Assembly: GCA_943735955.1 (NCBI GenBank)
Contig: OX030961.1
Coordinates: 2,710,681-2,774,680 of the forward strand
DNA: 64,000 bases
Direction of reading: 5' to 3'
From: Piscicola geometra
Lineage: Eukaryota; Annelida; Clitellata; Hirudinida; Piscicolidae
Position numbers and translations under genes: made by a program. The notes below the pieces were generated by a model. It saw only the letters and a program-made list of their open reading frames with translations, ran no database searches and had not been told where the DNA came from. Shown here piece after piece: positions 23,436-33,657 of the stretch; positions within the stretch are counted from its first letter, which is position 1; each line of letters begins with the position of its first letter.

Positions 23436-26400
23436 TCACTTGAGATCGAAGTCAGAGTCAAACTAGAAACAGAGTGGAAAATGAATCAATTAAACAACCA
23501 TTGAATTGCTATACAAAATAGTTACACTAAAAGTACCTACAAGTAATTTTATTGTATTCCTTTAAATAAATGCTTTTCAAAATAAAGATTTTCCAAGTTC
23601 ATTTTAATCAGCGAAACTTCAAGAAGCTTTTAGCTTTTAACTTCACAATTTTTTTTCTCAGTCGAGTAGTGCGTTCTTAACTGAGACATACAGCACATAA
23701 GCCTAACCTGGTCTTTAGAGAAAAAGTCGTCTCTGTCTCCGAAGGCCGGCACTGGACTCTTGCTGGGACTCTTGCTTGGAGCAGGAGGTCTGTTGGCGAG
23801 GTGGAGTGGTGTGGAGGCTGGGGAGAGAGTGGGCATGCTGGTTGTGGTGAAAGAATGGGATTGGAATGGGAAAAAATTATTATATTTTTTAACCTACTGG
23901 TGAATTCTTTGAAACCACAAAAATGAAACCATTTAATTTTATTGGAAGTTTCATGAGAAACACACAAAGACAACTTCTTAAACACACACAGCACCTTGAA
24001 GGCGGTCCTTGTTTGCATGGGGACCTGGGTGGGGCGGGTGACTTGGGTCGAGCGGGAAGGGGAGATTTTGGTCTATTGGGAGCAGCCCCTGGACTGGCTT
24101 GCTTGTGTTGTGGTGGTCTCGAAGGACGTGCTGGCTTGAGGCTCGGTGGGATGAAAGATCCTTGTCCGAATGGGTCTTCGGTCTGGAGAGGTGGTTGTGA
24201 TTGCGTTGTTGCAGTGCTTTGGTGTGGAAGGGATAATATAGAAGATGTGTTACTTGGAATTGTTAATGAAGGAGATAAAGTATCAACTCACACTTATATC
24301 AGCCATCGTGTCAGTCGTGATGAAGCCAATGGCGAACGGATCGTTGCTTGCTTCAGAGGATAATCAATAAAATAAGTTAAAACATATTTTATAATATATT
24401 TAAAAATATATTTTACAAAATAAGTTCTAATTGGTAAATAAAAGCGGTGATCAATTCAATGAGACTATGAAGATTGACTCACCAGGCGCTTTCGCAAAGG
24501 GCACATCCTCCCATAGATCCTCAGACTTCTTCGTCTGTTTGGAGGCTTTTGTCGTTAGTGGTGTTTGCAAAATCATTTAATCGGATAAATAGAATACCAT
24601 TTTAAAATGGTGTCTAGTTTTAGCTTGAAGTATTTAAATTACGTATTTATTTATTTTTTATTTAAAGCATAAATGAAGTTTAACGTCTTGTGAGTCGCTA
24701 GCTTCGACGTCGTTATCTTTAGAGGTATCAGCAGATTCGGCTTCGTTTTTGGCAGACTCCTCTTCATCATCATCAACACCACCAACACCAACAGTTTCAA
24801 AACCTAACAATGGATCGGGATTGGAAAACAGTGAACATAAAGGAAAGTTAATCAAATGCAAATTCCAGCGTGTTTTTTAATATTTTACAAAACAATTAGT
24901 TAAATTTTGCAATTATCTTTTCAGTAAAAACTCATTAATGCATGCGTGTGACGATGATGATGATGATGCAGATGACGATAATGATGATTACGCCGAAGAC
25001 GACGATGATGATGACGATGATGATGACGATGATGATGACGATGATGATGATGATGACGATGATGATGACGATGACGATGATGATGACAGTGACGATGACG
25101 ATGGTGCATGGGACACCTTCGCCGGAGTGAATGGCGGACAAAGTCTTCTGGAAGTCGTGCATGTCTTCCTGGCTCGTCTGCACCATGTCCGACTGAGGCA
25201 GAAGGGTGGCATTTATTGAAGTTTTTAATTATATTTATAATAAAATTAATACAAAATTATTGAAATTCAACTCAAATAGAGTATAAATGTGTTACGTGAA
25301 AGATAACATTTCAATTCCATTTTTTTCTTTTCTTCATTTTTTTCTCACTATCCAACCGACCATCATGTCAGAGGAAGAAAAGTCGAGGTCAAGGGTGGGT
25401 GAGGTGACCTGGTGGTCGATGATGGCGTTCGCTTCCACCTCACTGATCTGACCTGCCATCAACTGGTCGTAAGCTCTGTTGCTCACTTCTATCTGTGAAG
25501 AGAATGGTGATAGGGAGTGGATAAAGGAGAAAAAAGTTTCTAGGAACGAAAGAATTGGAGGGAAGAGACTTTGATTTTGCTATATGGTGTCTATGATGGG
25601 TTTTTTGGTTTAGTGGACGAAGCGGATTTGCAGGCGATGACACAGCAACAATAACACGTCTCCTCACTTGTCGCTTGGTTTCATGCAGTTTTTCCACGTT
25701 GAATTCGATCTGAAAGGATAATAGCACGATTAACTTTTGTTTTTTACATAACAATAGTGAAGAAATGTTAATCTTTACAATAAAGCTGCTTCCTTTAACC
25801 GCTAGAAGCTAAAAAGCGTTTCATGGTGAAGTTTCGTGAATTCAACTTTTAAAAGAGAACTTAATTCCCATTGCAGGCACACCTGAGAGAGTTGCATCTG
25901 GGAGGCGTGGAGTAGTTTTGAGATCTGCACCAACCTGCGATGACTGCCCTCAAACTTCGTCTCCAACTCCATCTCCTGTTCCCTCAGCACTCCCAACTCG
26001 TCCCGCTTCGATCTCAAGTCTTCTTCCAAGGACTTGTTGTTGTTGTTGTTGTTGAGATTATGGTTGTTTTTTCGTTTTTAGAATGATTAAAAGATGAAAC
26101 TATTGAAACAGCGTTTAGGTGTTATAAATCAAAATTAGGTTTTATGAATTAGAAACGAAACGTAAAAACGAGTTTATAATGCTTTTGTTGCATTCAAAAT
26201 TGATTTCAACGATTTATCTTGTAGCTGTAGGCTGAAAAGTTTTTGGCTTGAATATTAGTGTGGTAATGCTTCGATTTTATTTAAAAAGAGTAAAAAATAG
26301 AATTTATTTGGAATGAAAATAAATGAAACATAAATAACTTTTATTTCAAGTAAACTTTAAATGAAAACAAAAAAAAGAAACTCAAGACAAAAGAAAAAAA

Positions 26401-29400
26401 TAAAGTTTCAAAAAGCTGGAAAACTCTTGCCCTCGCGATCAAGTAGAACCTTGTTGAGGTTATCTCTGTTCTTGAGTTGTTCCTTCAGCTCCAGTATCTT
26501 CTTCGCCTCCTTCTCCAGCTGCCCTTCCACCTCTCTGCATGCCTTGCCGCACTGCGACTTCTGCTCAGTCGTGGTTGATTGCTAGCCTCAAGCGCTTGAA
26601 GTCATTATTATTTTTTTAAAATATTTGTGTATTATCAATAGCAATGAATTAATAGAAAAACTTCAACAACAACAGCAACAAAACAACACAAAAAATATAA
26701 ACAACACAACAACAAAATACAAAAAACAACAAAAACACCAACTCGAACACAGCACCTTCTCATCCAACTCAATGAGCTTCTTCTGAGCTTCATTGCGTTG
26801 CTTGTTCAACTGCTTGACGGCGTCGACCACCACCTCGATCTCCTTCTGCGTGCCTGCCACTGCCTTCTCGACCGCCTGCACGCCCCCATCCAGCTCAGCC
26901 TTCTCTCCTTCCAGCTTCTTCTTTTTCCTGCGAGATTACAAGCTTAATGGTGGATGCTGTCAAGAGAAAGATAAAACTTTTAAAAATATCTTTTCTCCGC
27001 CTTCTCAAAAACAAAAACTGAAACGTTATACAAGGGTACCCTGATTAAAACATAAAAATACATTTGTATAGCGCGAAATGAATTCCAACATTTTGAGTTC
27101 TTCGATCTCGGCAACGAGCGCATCGATTTCCTTCATGCCACTCGTCTTCATGTCGTACACCACGCCTGGAGGGGGGGCACTGTCCTGTGGGAGGGAGTGG
27201 GTGGTAGGGAATGATGGATGGATGGATGGATGAATGTGATGATTAGACGGATGGATGGTTAGATGGATGGATGGTTGAACGAGTTATACCCACGGATGAA
27301 TGAAAAATGACGTGAATGAAGGAAGAATGAATGAAGAAACAAACAGTGAATGTAGAGATAAACCAAAGGTTAAACCAAATTTGAAAAAAGAATGGATAGA
27401 CCGTCACGACAATAACAACACAAACAAAGCATTCAGTAGATTAAGCAGACCCCAAGCGAGTTCCTGCGAGAGGAGGGGGGCAGCATGGAGGGCGTGAGTT
27501 TGCTGGGCAGCGGGTTGCCCTTCAGTCTGCTCTGGATCAGATGCATCGCCAAAGCGAACTGGTCCTTGTTCAACTTGCCCATGTTGCGGTTGTCGCAGAG
27601 GTTCCTGGGGGATGTGTTGGTTAGGGTGTGGGTTAGAACGGTGGTGGGTTGTTAGAAGGGTTGTTGGTTGTTGGGTTGCTGAGGTGGTGGGTTGTTGGGA
27701 GCGTGGTGGGTTAAAGTAGTGGGTTGGTTGTTGGAAGGGTGCTGCGGATATTCTTGCATGCTTTAGAAGTTACTGATTAGTTGAATAAATGGCTCGTAAA
27801 TTATATAAATATTAAAGCACAAACCAGATCTTGGCGAGGGTGGCTTGGGGCAGGCCAGACGTAACGAAGATCTTCTTGATCTCGAGGCCGTTCAGGTAGC
27901 CATCCTTGTCGGTGTCCGCCTTCAGAAACAACTTGTCGCAGTAGCTCTTCGTCTGCGGAGTCACCACCCAGCCGACGGTGCTGCCAGAACTGCACCTTGC
28001 CAGCGTGCTGCCTCCCACGCCCTCCATTCGCTCCTCCCTTGCCTCCAGATTCAACGAGCCCTTGCGCATTTTAGCGCTGACGACGCCTGCTGCAGGGGTG
28101 TTCGTGAGGGAGGACTTGGCGAGGTCGTCGAAGGCGTCGTCCTCGAGGCTGTCGTCCTTCTTGAAGTTCGACATGGAGTTTCGCTTCGGCAACTTCTGCG
28201 CCACCTTCTTCCCTTCCACCACCCCCTTCTTCCCTTCCACCACCACCTTCTTCCCTTCCACCACCACCTTCTTCTCTTCCACCACCCCCTTCTTCCCTTC
28301 CACCACCCCCTTCTTCTCTCCCCTCCTCTTCGAGGGGGGCACCAGCTCGGGAGACAGTTCCTTCGGTACGTCGATCTTCTGCAGCGCCTTGTACACCAAG
28401 TGCATCGCCTGTCGTTATCATTCATTATTCATTAATTCATTATTCATTTATTCATTATTCATTTATTCATTATTCATTTATTCATTATTCATTAATTCAT
28501 TATTCATTTATTCATTATTCATTTATTCATTTATTCATTATTCATTTATTCATTATTCATTAATTCATTATTCATTTATTCATTATTCATTAATTCATTA
28601 ATTCATTATTCATTTATTCATTATTCATTTATTCATTTATTCATTTATTCATTATTCATTTATTCATTATTCATTATTCATTATTCATTTATTCATTATT
28701 TATTTGTAATTAAATATGTAGTATAGTTTCAATAGTACAATATTACTCTGTCATTGAGAGCTCCTTTAAAATTCATAATGCACTGAATAGTTATATTGTA
28801 CTGTTACTTAAAGTGAGTACCAGTGTTATTTTCGTAACGAAAACGAAAACGACAATTCTGAATAATCGTTCCACGAAAACGAAAATAAAAACTAAATTTA
28901 TTTTCAAAACGAAAACGAAAATAAAAACTATAATTATTTCCAAAACGAAACTGAAATAAAAACTATAATTATTCTCACAACGAAAATTAAATAAATTTCA
29001 AAGTATGCCATAATATGTAAATGTATAATTTATATAAAAATATATGTCTATGTTATGAACATTATCTTTGGGCTTTATGAAAGTAGCGCCCATAGATATA
29101 GTACACTACTTGTTGTTTGTAGGATATCTATGGTAGCGCCATTTATAAAACGTTATTTTATTACCGCTTCGCTTTGTCAATTAAATTATCTCTTATTTTA
29201 ATCGTAAATTTGTTATTATATTTCAAATTTGTTATTACTCAATAATGTACGTACTCAATTCTTATAATATTTCAATTGACTGTTAATTTTTAAAACTCAT
29301 TTGTTGTTAATATACAGTTCTATTTTACTGTTTCACTTTATGATCAATTAATTTTTTAGATATAAAAAAATAGTGTTCAAAGTTGTAAATTAATATATTT

Positions 29401-30325
29401 TCAAAACTAAAATAAAAATAAAAACTTTATTATTTTCAAAACTGAAACGAAAATAAAAACTTTAATTATTTTCAAAACGAAAACGAAAATAAAAACTTTA
29501 ATTATTTTTAAAACGAAAACGAAAATAAAAACTATAATTAATTCCAAAACGAAACTGAAATAAAAACTATAATTATTTTATGAAACGAAAATAACACTGG
29601 TGAGTACAAGGCAAGGCACAAGGCAAAATAAAGTTTTTCTGTCCTTTAGTACAATTTACAAGCAATCTCAATGAGGATCACCACTGCAATATAAAATAAT
29701 ATAATCCCCCTTCCCAACAACAAAAACAACAACAATTACAACAACAACAACAATTACTGCTACTGAACGGAAGCGCCCCCTCACCACAGAGAACTCTTCC
29801 CGGTCGAGCGAGCCATCGCCGTCGATGTCGCTCAAGTCCCACACGTGGCCCAGTGTGTCCAAGGGCAGTTTCGAGTTCAGCAAGACCTTGGTGTTGTTGT
29901 TGGTGTTGTTGTTGTGGTGTTATTGGTGTTGGTTGGGTGTGGTTTTGTTGTTGTTGGTGTTGTTGTTGTAGTGATGTTTTGGTGGTGTTGATGTTGGAGT
30001 GGTGTTTTTAATGGTGGTGAAGGTGTTGTTGTTAGTGGGGGTGTTGGGGTGGTGGTGTTGATAGTGGTGTTGATGGTGGTGGTGTTGGTGGTGGTGATGT
30101 AGATGGTGTTGATGTTGTTTATGTTTATAGTGGCGTTGTTGTTGGTGGTAATGTCATGCGCCCATTCATAAAACAGAAACACACAAAATAAAATGGCTCG
30201 GCACTCACAGGTCTGACTTTGGCGCCAGGCAGGAGGTTGTCAAGGGGACCGAGGGTGTCGAAGATGTGGTCGTACTTCACTCTTTCCTTCAACTGTGTGT
30301 ATGTGTGAGTGTATGTGTATGTGTG

Positions 30326-30420
<95 letters not shown>

Positions 30421-30471
30421 TGCTGTGTGTGTGTGTGTTGATGTGTGTGTGTGTGTTTTTGTGTGTGTGTG

Positions 30472-30537
<66 letters not shown>

Positions 30538-31591
30538 TGTGTGTGTGTGTGTTTAATTTAAATAATTACCGGAATGCTCCATCCCGCCTCTGAAACATTG
30601 ATAATGTCTTCCTTTTTGGTGTTGGTGTGGTTGGTTTCAAGCTCATCGGGTTCTAGTTTGTTGTTGTTGTTGTTGATGTTGTTGGTGTTGTTGATAGTGT
30701 TGTTTGCCTTGCTGCTTGGTGGGGATAGTTTGTTGATCACTGTGTTGTCATTTTGTTTGTTTTTTGTGGAAACTCCTTTCTGGATGCATAGGAAAATGTT
30801 GTTTTTATATTAATTTTAAAGTTCATTTCGTATCAGATAGAAAAACTAAATCAAAAAAATGAAGCTTGTCACCCTTATTTTGAATATCATATCAATCTGA
30901 AACTAACAAAAAGAGGGGGAGGAAGGTTGAGGGTGAGGCTGTCGAGTTTGGCCTCGTTGCCATTCTGGACTGCAGAGATGAGTTTGAGGGCAACGAAGAA
31001 GGCGAGCTTGTCCAAGGCACCCTTGCCGCCTGGGTCGGACAGCTCCCATATCTGTGGAGGCGTTGTTGTGGTTGAATGAAGGACGGGAGAAAGAATGGAA
31101 AGTTAATGTTTTATGAAATCATGAGAACAAAGTTTGTTTGGAAATTAGGTAGATAACTAGGTGTCTAGGAAATGGAATACAAAATACACAGAGAGACAGA
31201 CACACACACATAGACATACATCAGACAGAACAGACTGAAATACAAACACATACATAAACATATATCAGACTAACATACAAACACACACACATAGATTCTA
31301 TATTATAGAAACAGACAGACGTACAAGCACACACATAGACATATAGAAACAGACAGACAAGCACAAGCACACACATAGACATACATCAGACAGAACAGGC
31401 TAAAATACAAACACATATATAAACATATATCAGACTAACATACAAGCACACACATAGACATACAGAAACAGACAAACATACAAGCACACACATAGACATA
31501 CATCCGACAGAACAGACTCCTTGAGTCCTGACTTCTTGAGGAATGCTGCAGCCTGTAAGGCGCCTACGACGCCTGCACCCTTCTGGTCCAC
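23436..31591 (-). CDS. EPS15: EPS15-like clathrin endocytic adaptor, 5' exon missing
   Basis: Twenty exons join in phase, 5' to 3': 31591-31502, 31051-30908, 30779-30570, 30292-30209, 29886-29785, 28408-27825, 27604-27451, 27184-27090, 26927-26756, 26560-26450, 26032-25883, 25709-25668, 25492-25361, 25192-25117, 24803-24685, 24534-24483, 24350-24292, 24182-24025, 23837-23708 and 23462-23436 (stop TGA): 896 codons plus stop. Three EH domains, which bind NPF motifs: EH1 in exons 1-2 ([10 protein letters not shown]), EH2 in exons 4-6 ([18 protein letters not shown]; calcium-loop-like [13 protein letters not shown]), EH3 in exons 6-7 ([27 protein letters not shown]). Then a coiled coil in exons 8-13, and a tail with only two DPF motifs (SNDPFAI, TEDPFGQ), a Ser/Pro-rich stretch and a terminal FDSDFDLK. 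It acts at clathrin-coated pits by binding AP-2 and EH ligands. The first exon, expected to hold the start and the beginning of EH1, was not found. Some 3' boundaries (25361, 24685, 24534) rest on phase alone. Confidence 0.88.
24945..25108. repeat. (GAT/GAC)n microsatellite in an EPS15 intron
   Basis: GATGATGACGATGAT array starting within 10 bp of the donor of the exon ending at 25117. Retention would add a hydrophobic Ile/Val tail on the minus strand. Confidence 0.93.
27205..27275. repeat. GATGGATG tetranucleotide repeat in an EPS15 intron
   Basis: Imperfect GATG/GATGG repeats just upstream (on the transcript) of the exon starting at 27184. Confidence 0.85.
28205..28320 (-). repeat. Coding 21-bp minisatellite in the EPS15 EH2-EH3 linker
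   Basis: Five 7-residue units of the form KK(G/V)VVE(G/E) plus a partial unit, encoded by tandem 21-bp repeats inside the exon 27825-28408. The array stays in frame and lengthens the linker between EH2 and EH3. Confidence 0.9.
28426..28705. repeat. ATTCATTATTCATTT repeat in an EPS15 intron
   Basis: Composite TTCA/TTCATTA array beginning about 18 bp from the 3' splice site of the exon starting at 28408. Confidence 0.95.
28821..29599. mobile_element. Non-autonomous hAT-type DNA transposon, 779 bp
   Basis: The ends are perfect 15-bp terminal inverted repeats, CAGTGTTATTTTCGT at 28821 and its complement ending at 29599. The element is flanked by an exact 8-bp duplication GTGAGTAC (28813-28820 and 29600-29607). 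An 8-bp duplication and CAG-type ends are hallmarks of the hAT superfamily. Arrays of AACGAAAACGAAAATAAAAA units of about 35-40 bp lie inside both ends (to about 29000 and from about 29385). The centre holds AT-rich unique sequence and a short inverted repeat, CCATAGATAT/ATATCTATGG, around 29090-29137. No open frame for a transposase exists, so it depends on one elsewhere. It sits in the EPS15 intron between exons 29785 and 28408. Confidence 0.88.
29888..30140. repeat. GTTGTTGGTGTT tract in an EPS15 intron
   Basis: G/T-only imperfect trinucleotide repeats (CAACAACACC on the transcript) fill most of the intron and reach the acceptor CACCAAG before the exon starting at 29886. Confidence 0.9.
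30296..30553. repeat. (GT)n array forming almost a whole EPS15 intron
   Basis: The intron 30293-30569 (277 bp) is about nine-tenths GT repeat ((CA)n on the transcript), from the ACACACAG acceptor to within about 16 bp of the donor. Confidence 0.93.
31195..31518. repeat. Duplicated EH1 exon end and splice donor within the EPS15 intron
   Basis: The 26-bp stretch beginning TAGACATACATC at 31493, which spans the true EH1 exon end and donor, recurs with few changes at 31376-31401 and 31211-31236. The copies lie in a CA-rich array of longer repeats (TACAAACACATA, AACATATATCAGACTAACAT). Confidence 0.75.
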
Positions 31592-33256
31592 CTGGCAGTT
31601 TATTATATAATTATTATTAACTTCATAATAGTTTTTAGATTTGATTTTCATGCTAATTAATTAATTTGGCTTCTTTAGGAATACAGACCTGACTGTAAAA
31701 TGTCTCATAAGCTAGTGAGTGTTGACCAACAATCTGTAATTAGTTTTATCAATTTTGTGATATTAAATTGTTAAAGTACATGTATTAAATAATTTAGTCA
31801 ATATATTAAATAGAACTGCGATGAAGCTTTTTATGAAATTAATTTGAAATGTTTACAAATGAAATAGTAAAATAATTTAATGTTTGCAAAAAAAATTAAC
31901 TGAGGAGGTTTCAACAAAACGAACTGATCAGAAGCTGTAAATGAATTTTTAGAGTTTAATTTAAAAATGAATTAAAACTCAAAAAGAAAAAATATTTTTA
32001 TTTAAATATAAATCATGCCAGAGGTAATTATTTAAATAACCGAAGAAGCAGAGGGGAAAGATGCCATGTTTATAATTATGCCATGGAAGACTAAGCCACC
32101 AATTCCAAATTATAATGGAAAGAGTGGAAAGTTTTTTCTGTTTCAAAATAATTTTTAAATACAATTTTGATTTGAAAATCAAAAAATACAAGCAATTTTT
32201 TTTTATTATCTCAAAATTAACTTAATTGAAAGTTCAAAGGTTTTTATAATGTTTATGAAACCTCCTCATGCATGAAGTTAATAATGCCTTCGAACTATTC
32301 TCTTCTCAAAGTCTGCGACTTTGCTAATGATGCTTGAGAAGTATGGTTCCTTGAATGCAGTATAAATTGCTTTGAGACATCACCAATAATTCTTTAAGCA
32401 TTAATCATTTTCATAAGAAAAAGCATAATAGAACTTGTTTTCCTTTCAATTTAATTTAATTTTGCTCTCTAAATAAAAAATTAGAATAACATTAAGAAAA
32501 AAAGTTTTATAAAACTATGTGATGTTGGCCAAAAGAGGGTCAAATGAGTTCAAGGCATATTTTTATAGGCCATCAAACTTATATCTGATCATGCTTGTGT
32601 TTATAGAAGATTCTAACACTCTCATAAAGTTTTCCTTAATCTTTTAACGGGAATTTTATGCCTTTGTATGTGCTTGTATTTCTCTTATTTTTGAATTATA
32701 TTTTTCTTTTCAACTTCATTTGGTACTTTTCGTTCATTTTTGAATGATTTTTTTGGTTCTATACTTTACACACAGTTTGTTGGGTAGATGTTGTTATCAT
32801 TCACTGATAAAGACACGTCTGGCCGATTGCGGAGATGCAATAGAGTGAATCTAGTTATTCGACGGCTGTGGAGTGAGCATTCAATAAATATTTACAGCCG
32901 TGTAGTCTGATTGATGATTGCTCGCATAAACAAGGCATCAAATGCCGTTGTCTCATGTCCATATGCTGGCAATTCAACCAGCGCTATACCTCGGGTCACT
33001 GATAATAAAATTATCGTCTAAATCTTCGCTCCTGATAATAAAAACTTTAAACAGTCTTTAAAAAGTCGCTGCTTCTTCTACAACCAATACTATCTTTTCT
33101 TTTTTGTCTACAATCAATAAGACACCAAAGTATACATAGAAACACCAGCAAAATCTAAAAATAATTATTTTGAAGTATAATTCAATAGCAACAACTACAT
33201 CAGCAACAACTTCTCAAACACAACAACGATAAAAAGCACCTACAGAGGTAGACAAG

Positions 33257-33316
33257 GGAACATTGTTTTTCCCCCTCAGAGACAATGGAACATTGTTTTT
33301 TCCCTTCAGAGACAAT
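33257..33316. repeat. Two tandem 30-bp copies
   Basis: GGAACATTGTTTTTCCCCCT... at 33257-33286 is repeated at 33287-33316 with two differences. Confidence 0.85.
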
Positions 33317-33552
33317 GTCTTCTTGTTTCAGTCTCTTTCATCTTCCTCCATCAAAGCGCGCCAAAGCTTCCTCCATCCTCATCTCCTAGCTTCTCACTCG
33401 AAAGTTCTCAGTTCTACTAAAACGTGCTTTTTTATTTCTACGGCTCATTGTATGGGGTTTAAGGATAAAATTAATATTAATTTACTAAAGTTTTGATTAA
33501 CGGACATGTACCAAAAACTTATTTTGATCAAGATCATATTTTTCTTTCTTTA

Positions 33553-33657
33553 TTTAAATTAAATTTAAAGAAAAAGGCAAGTTTTAAGCTTTGAATTATA
33601 AAATTTTAATAATTCAAAGATTAAAACTTGTCTTTTTTCTTTCTTTTTAATTTTAGT
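33553..33657. repeat. Long AT-rich inverted repeat with minimal loop
   Basis: The left arm (containing GGCAAGTTTTAAGCTTTGAA) pairs with the right arm (containing TTCAAAGATTAAAACTTGTC) over at least 30 bp, with few mismatches, around an AAAATTTT centre near 33603. Weaker pairing extends outward. It could be a palindromic element remnant or a hairpin precursor. There is no evidence of expression. Confidence 0.6.

Noticed and set aside
27978..28601. A 207-codon plus-strand frame
   Set aside because: Antisense to the EPS15 exon 27825-28408 and extended by the TTCATT repeat.
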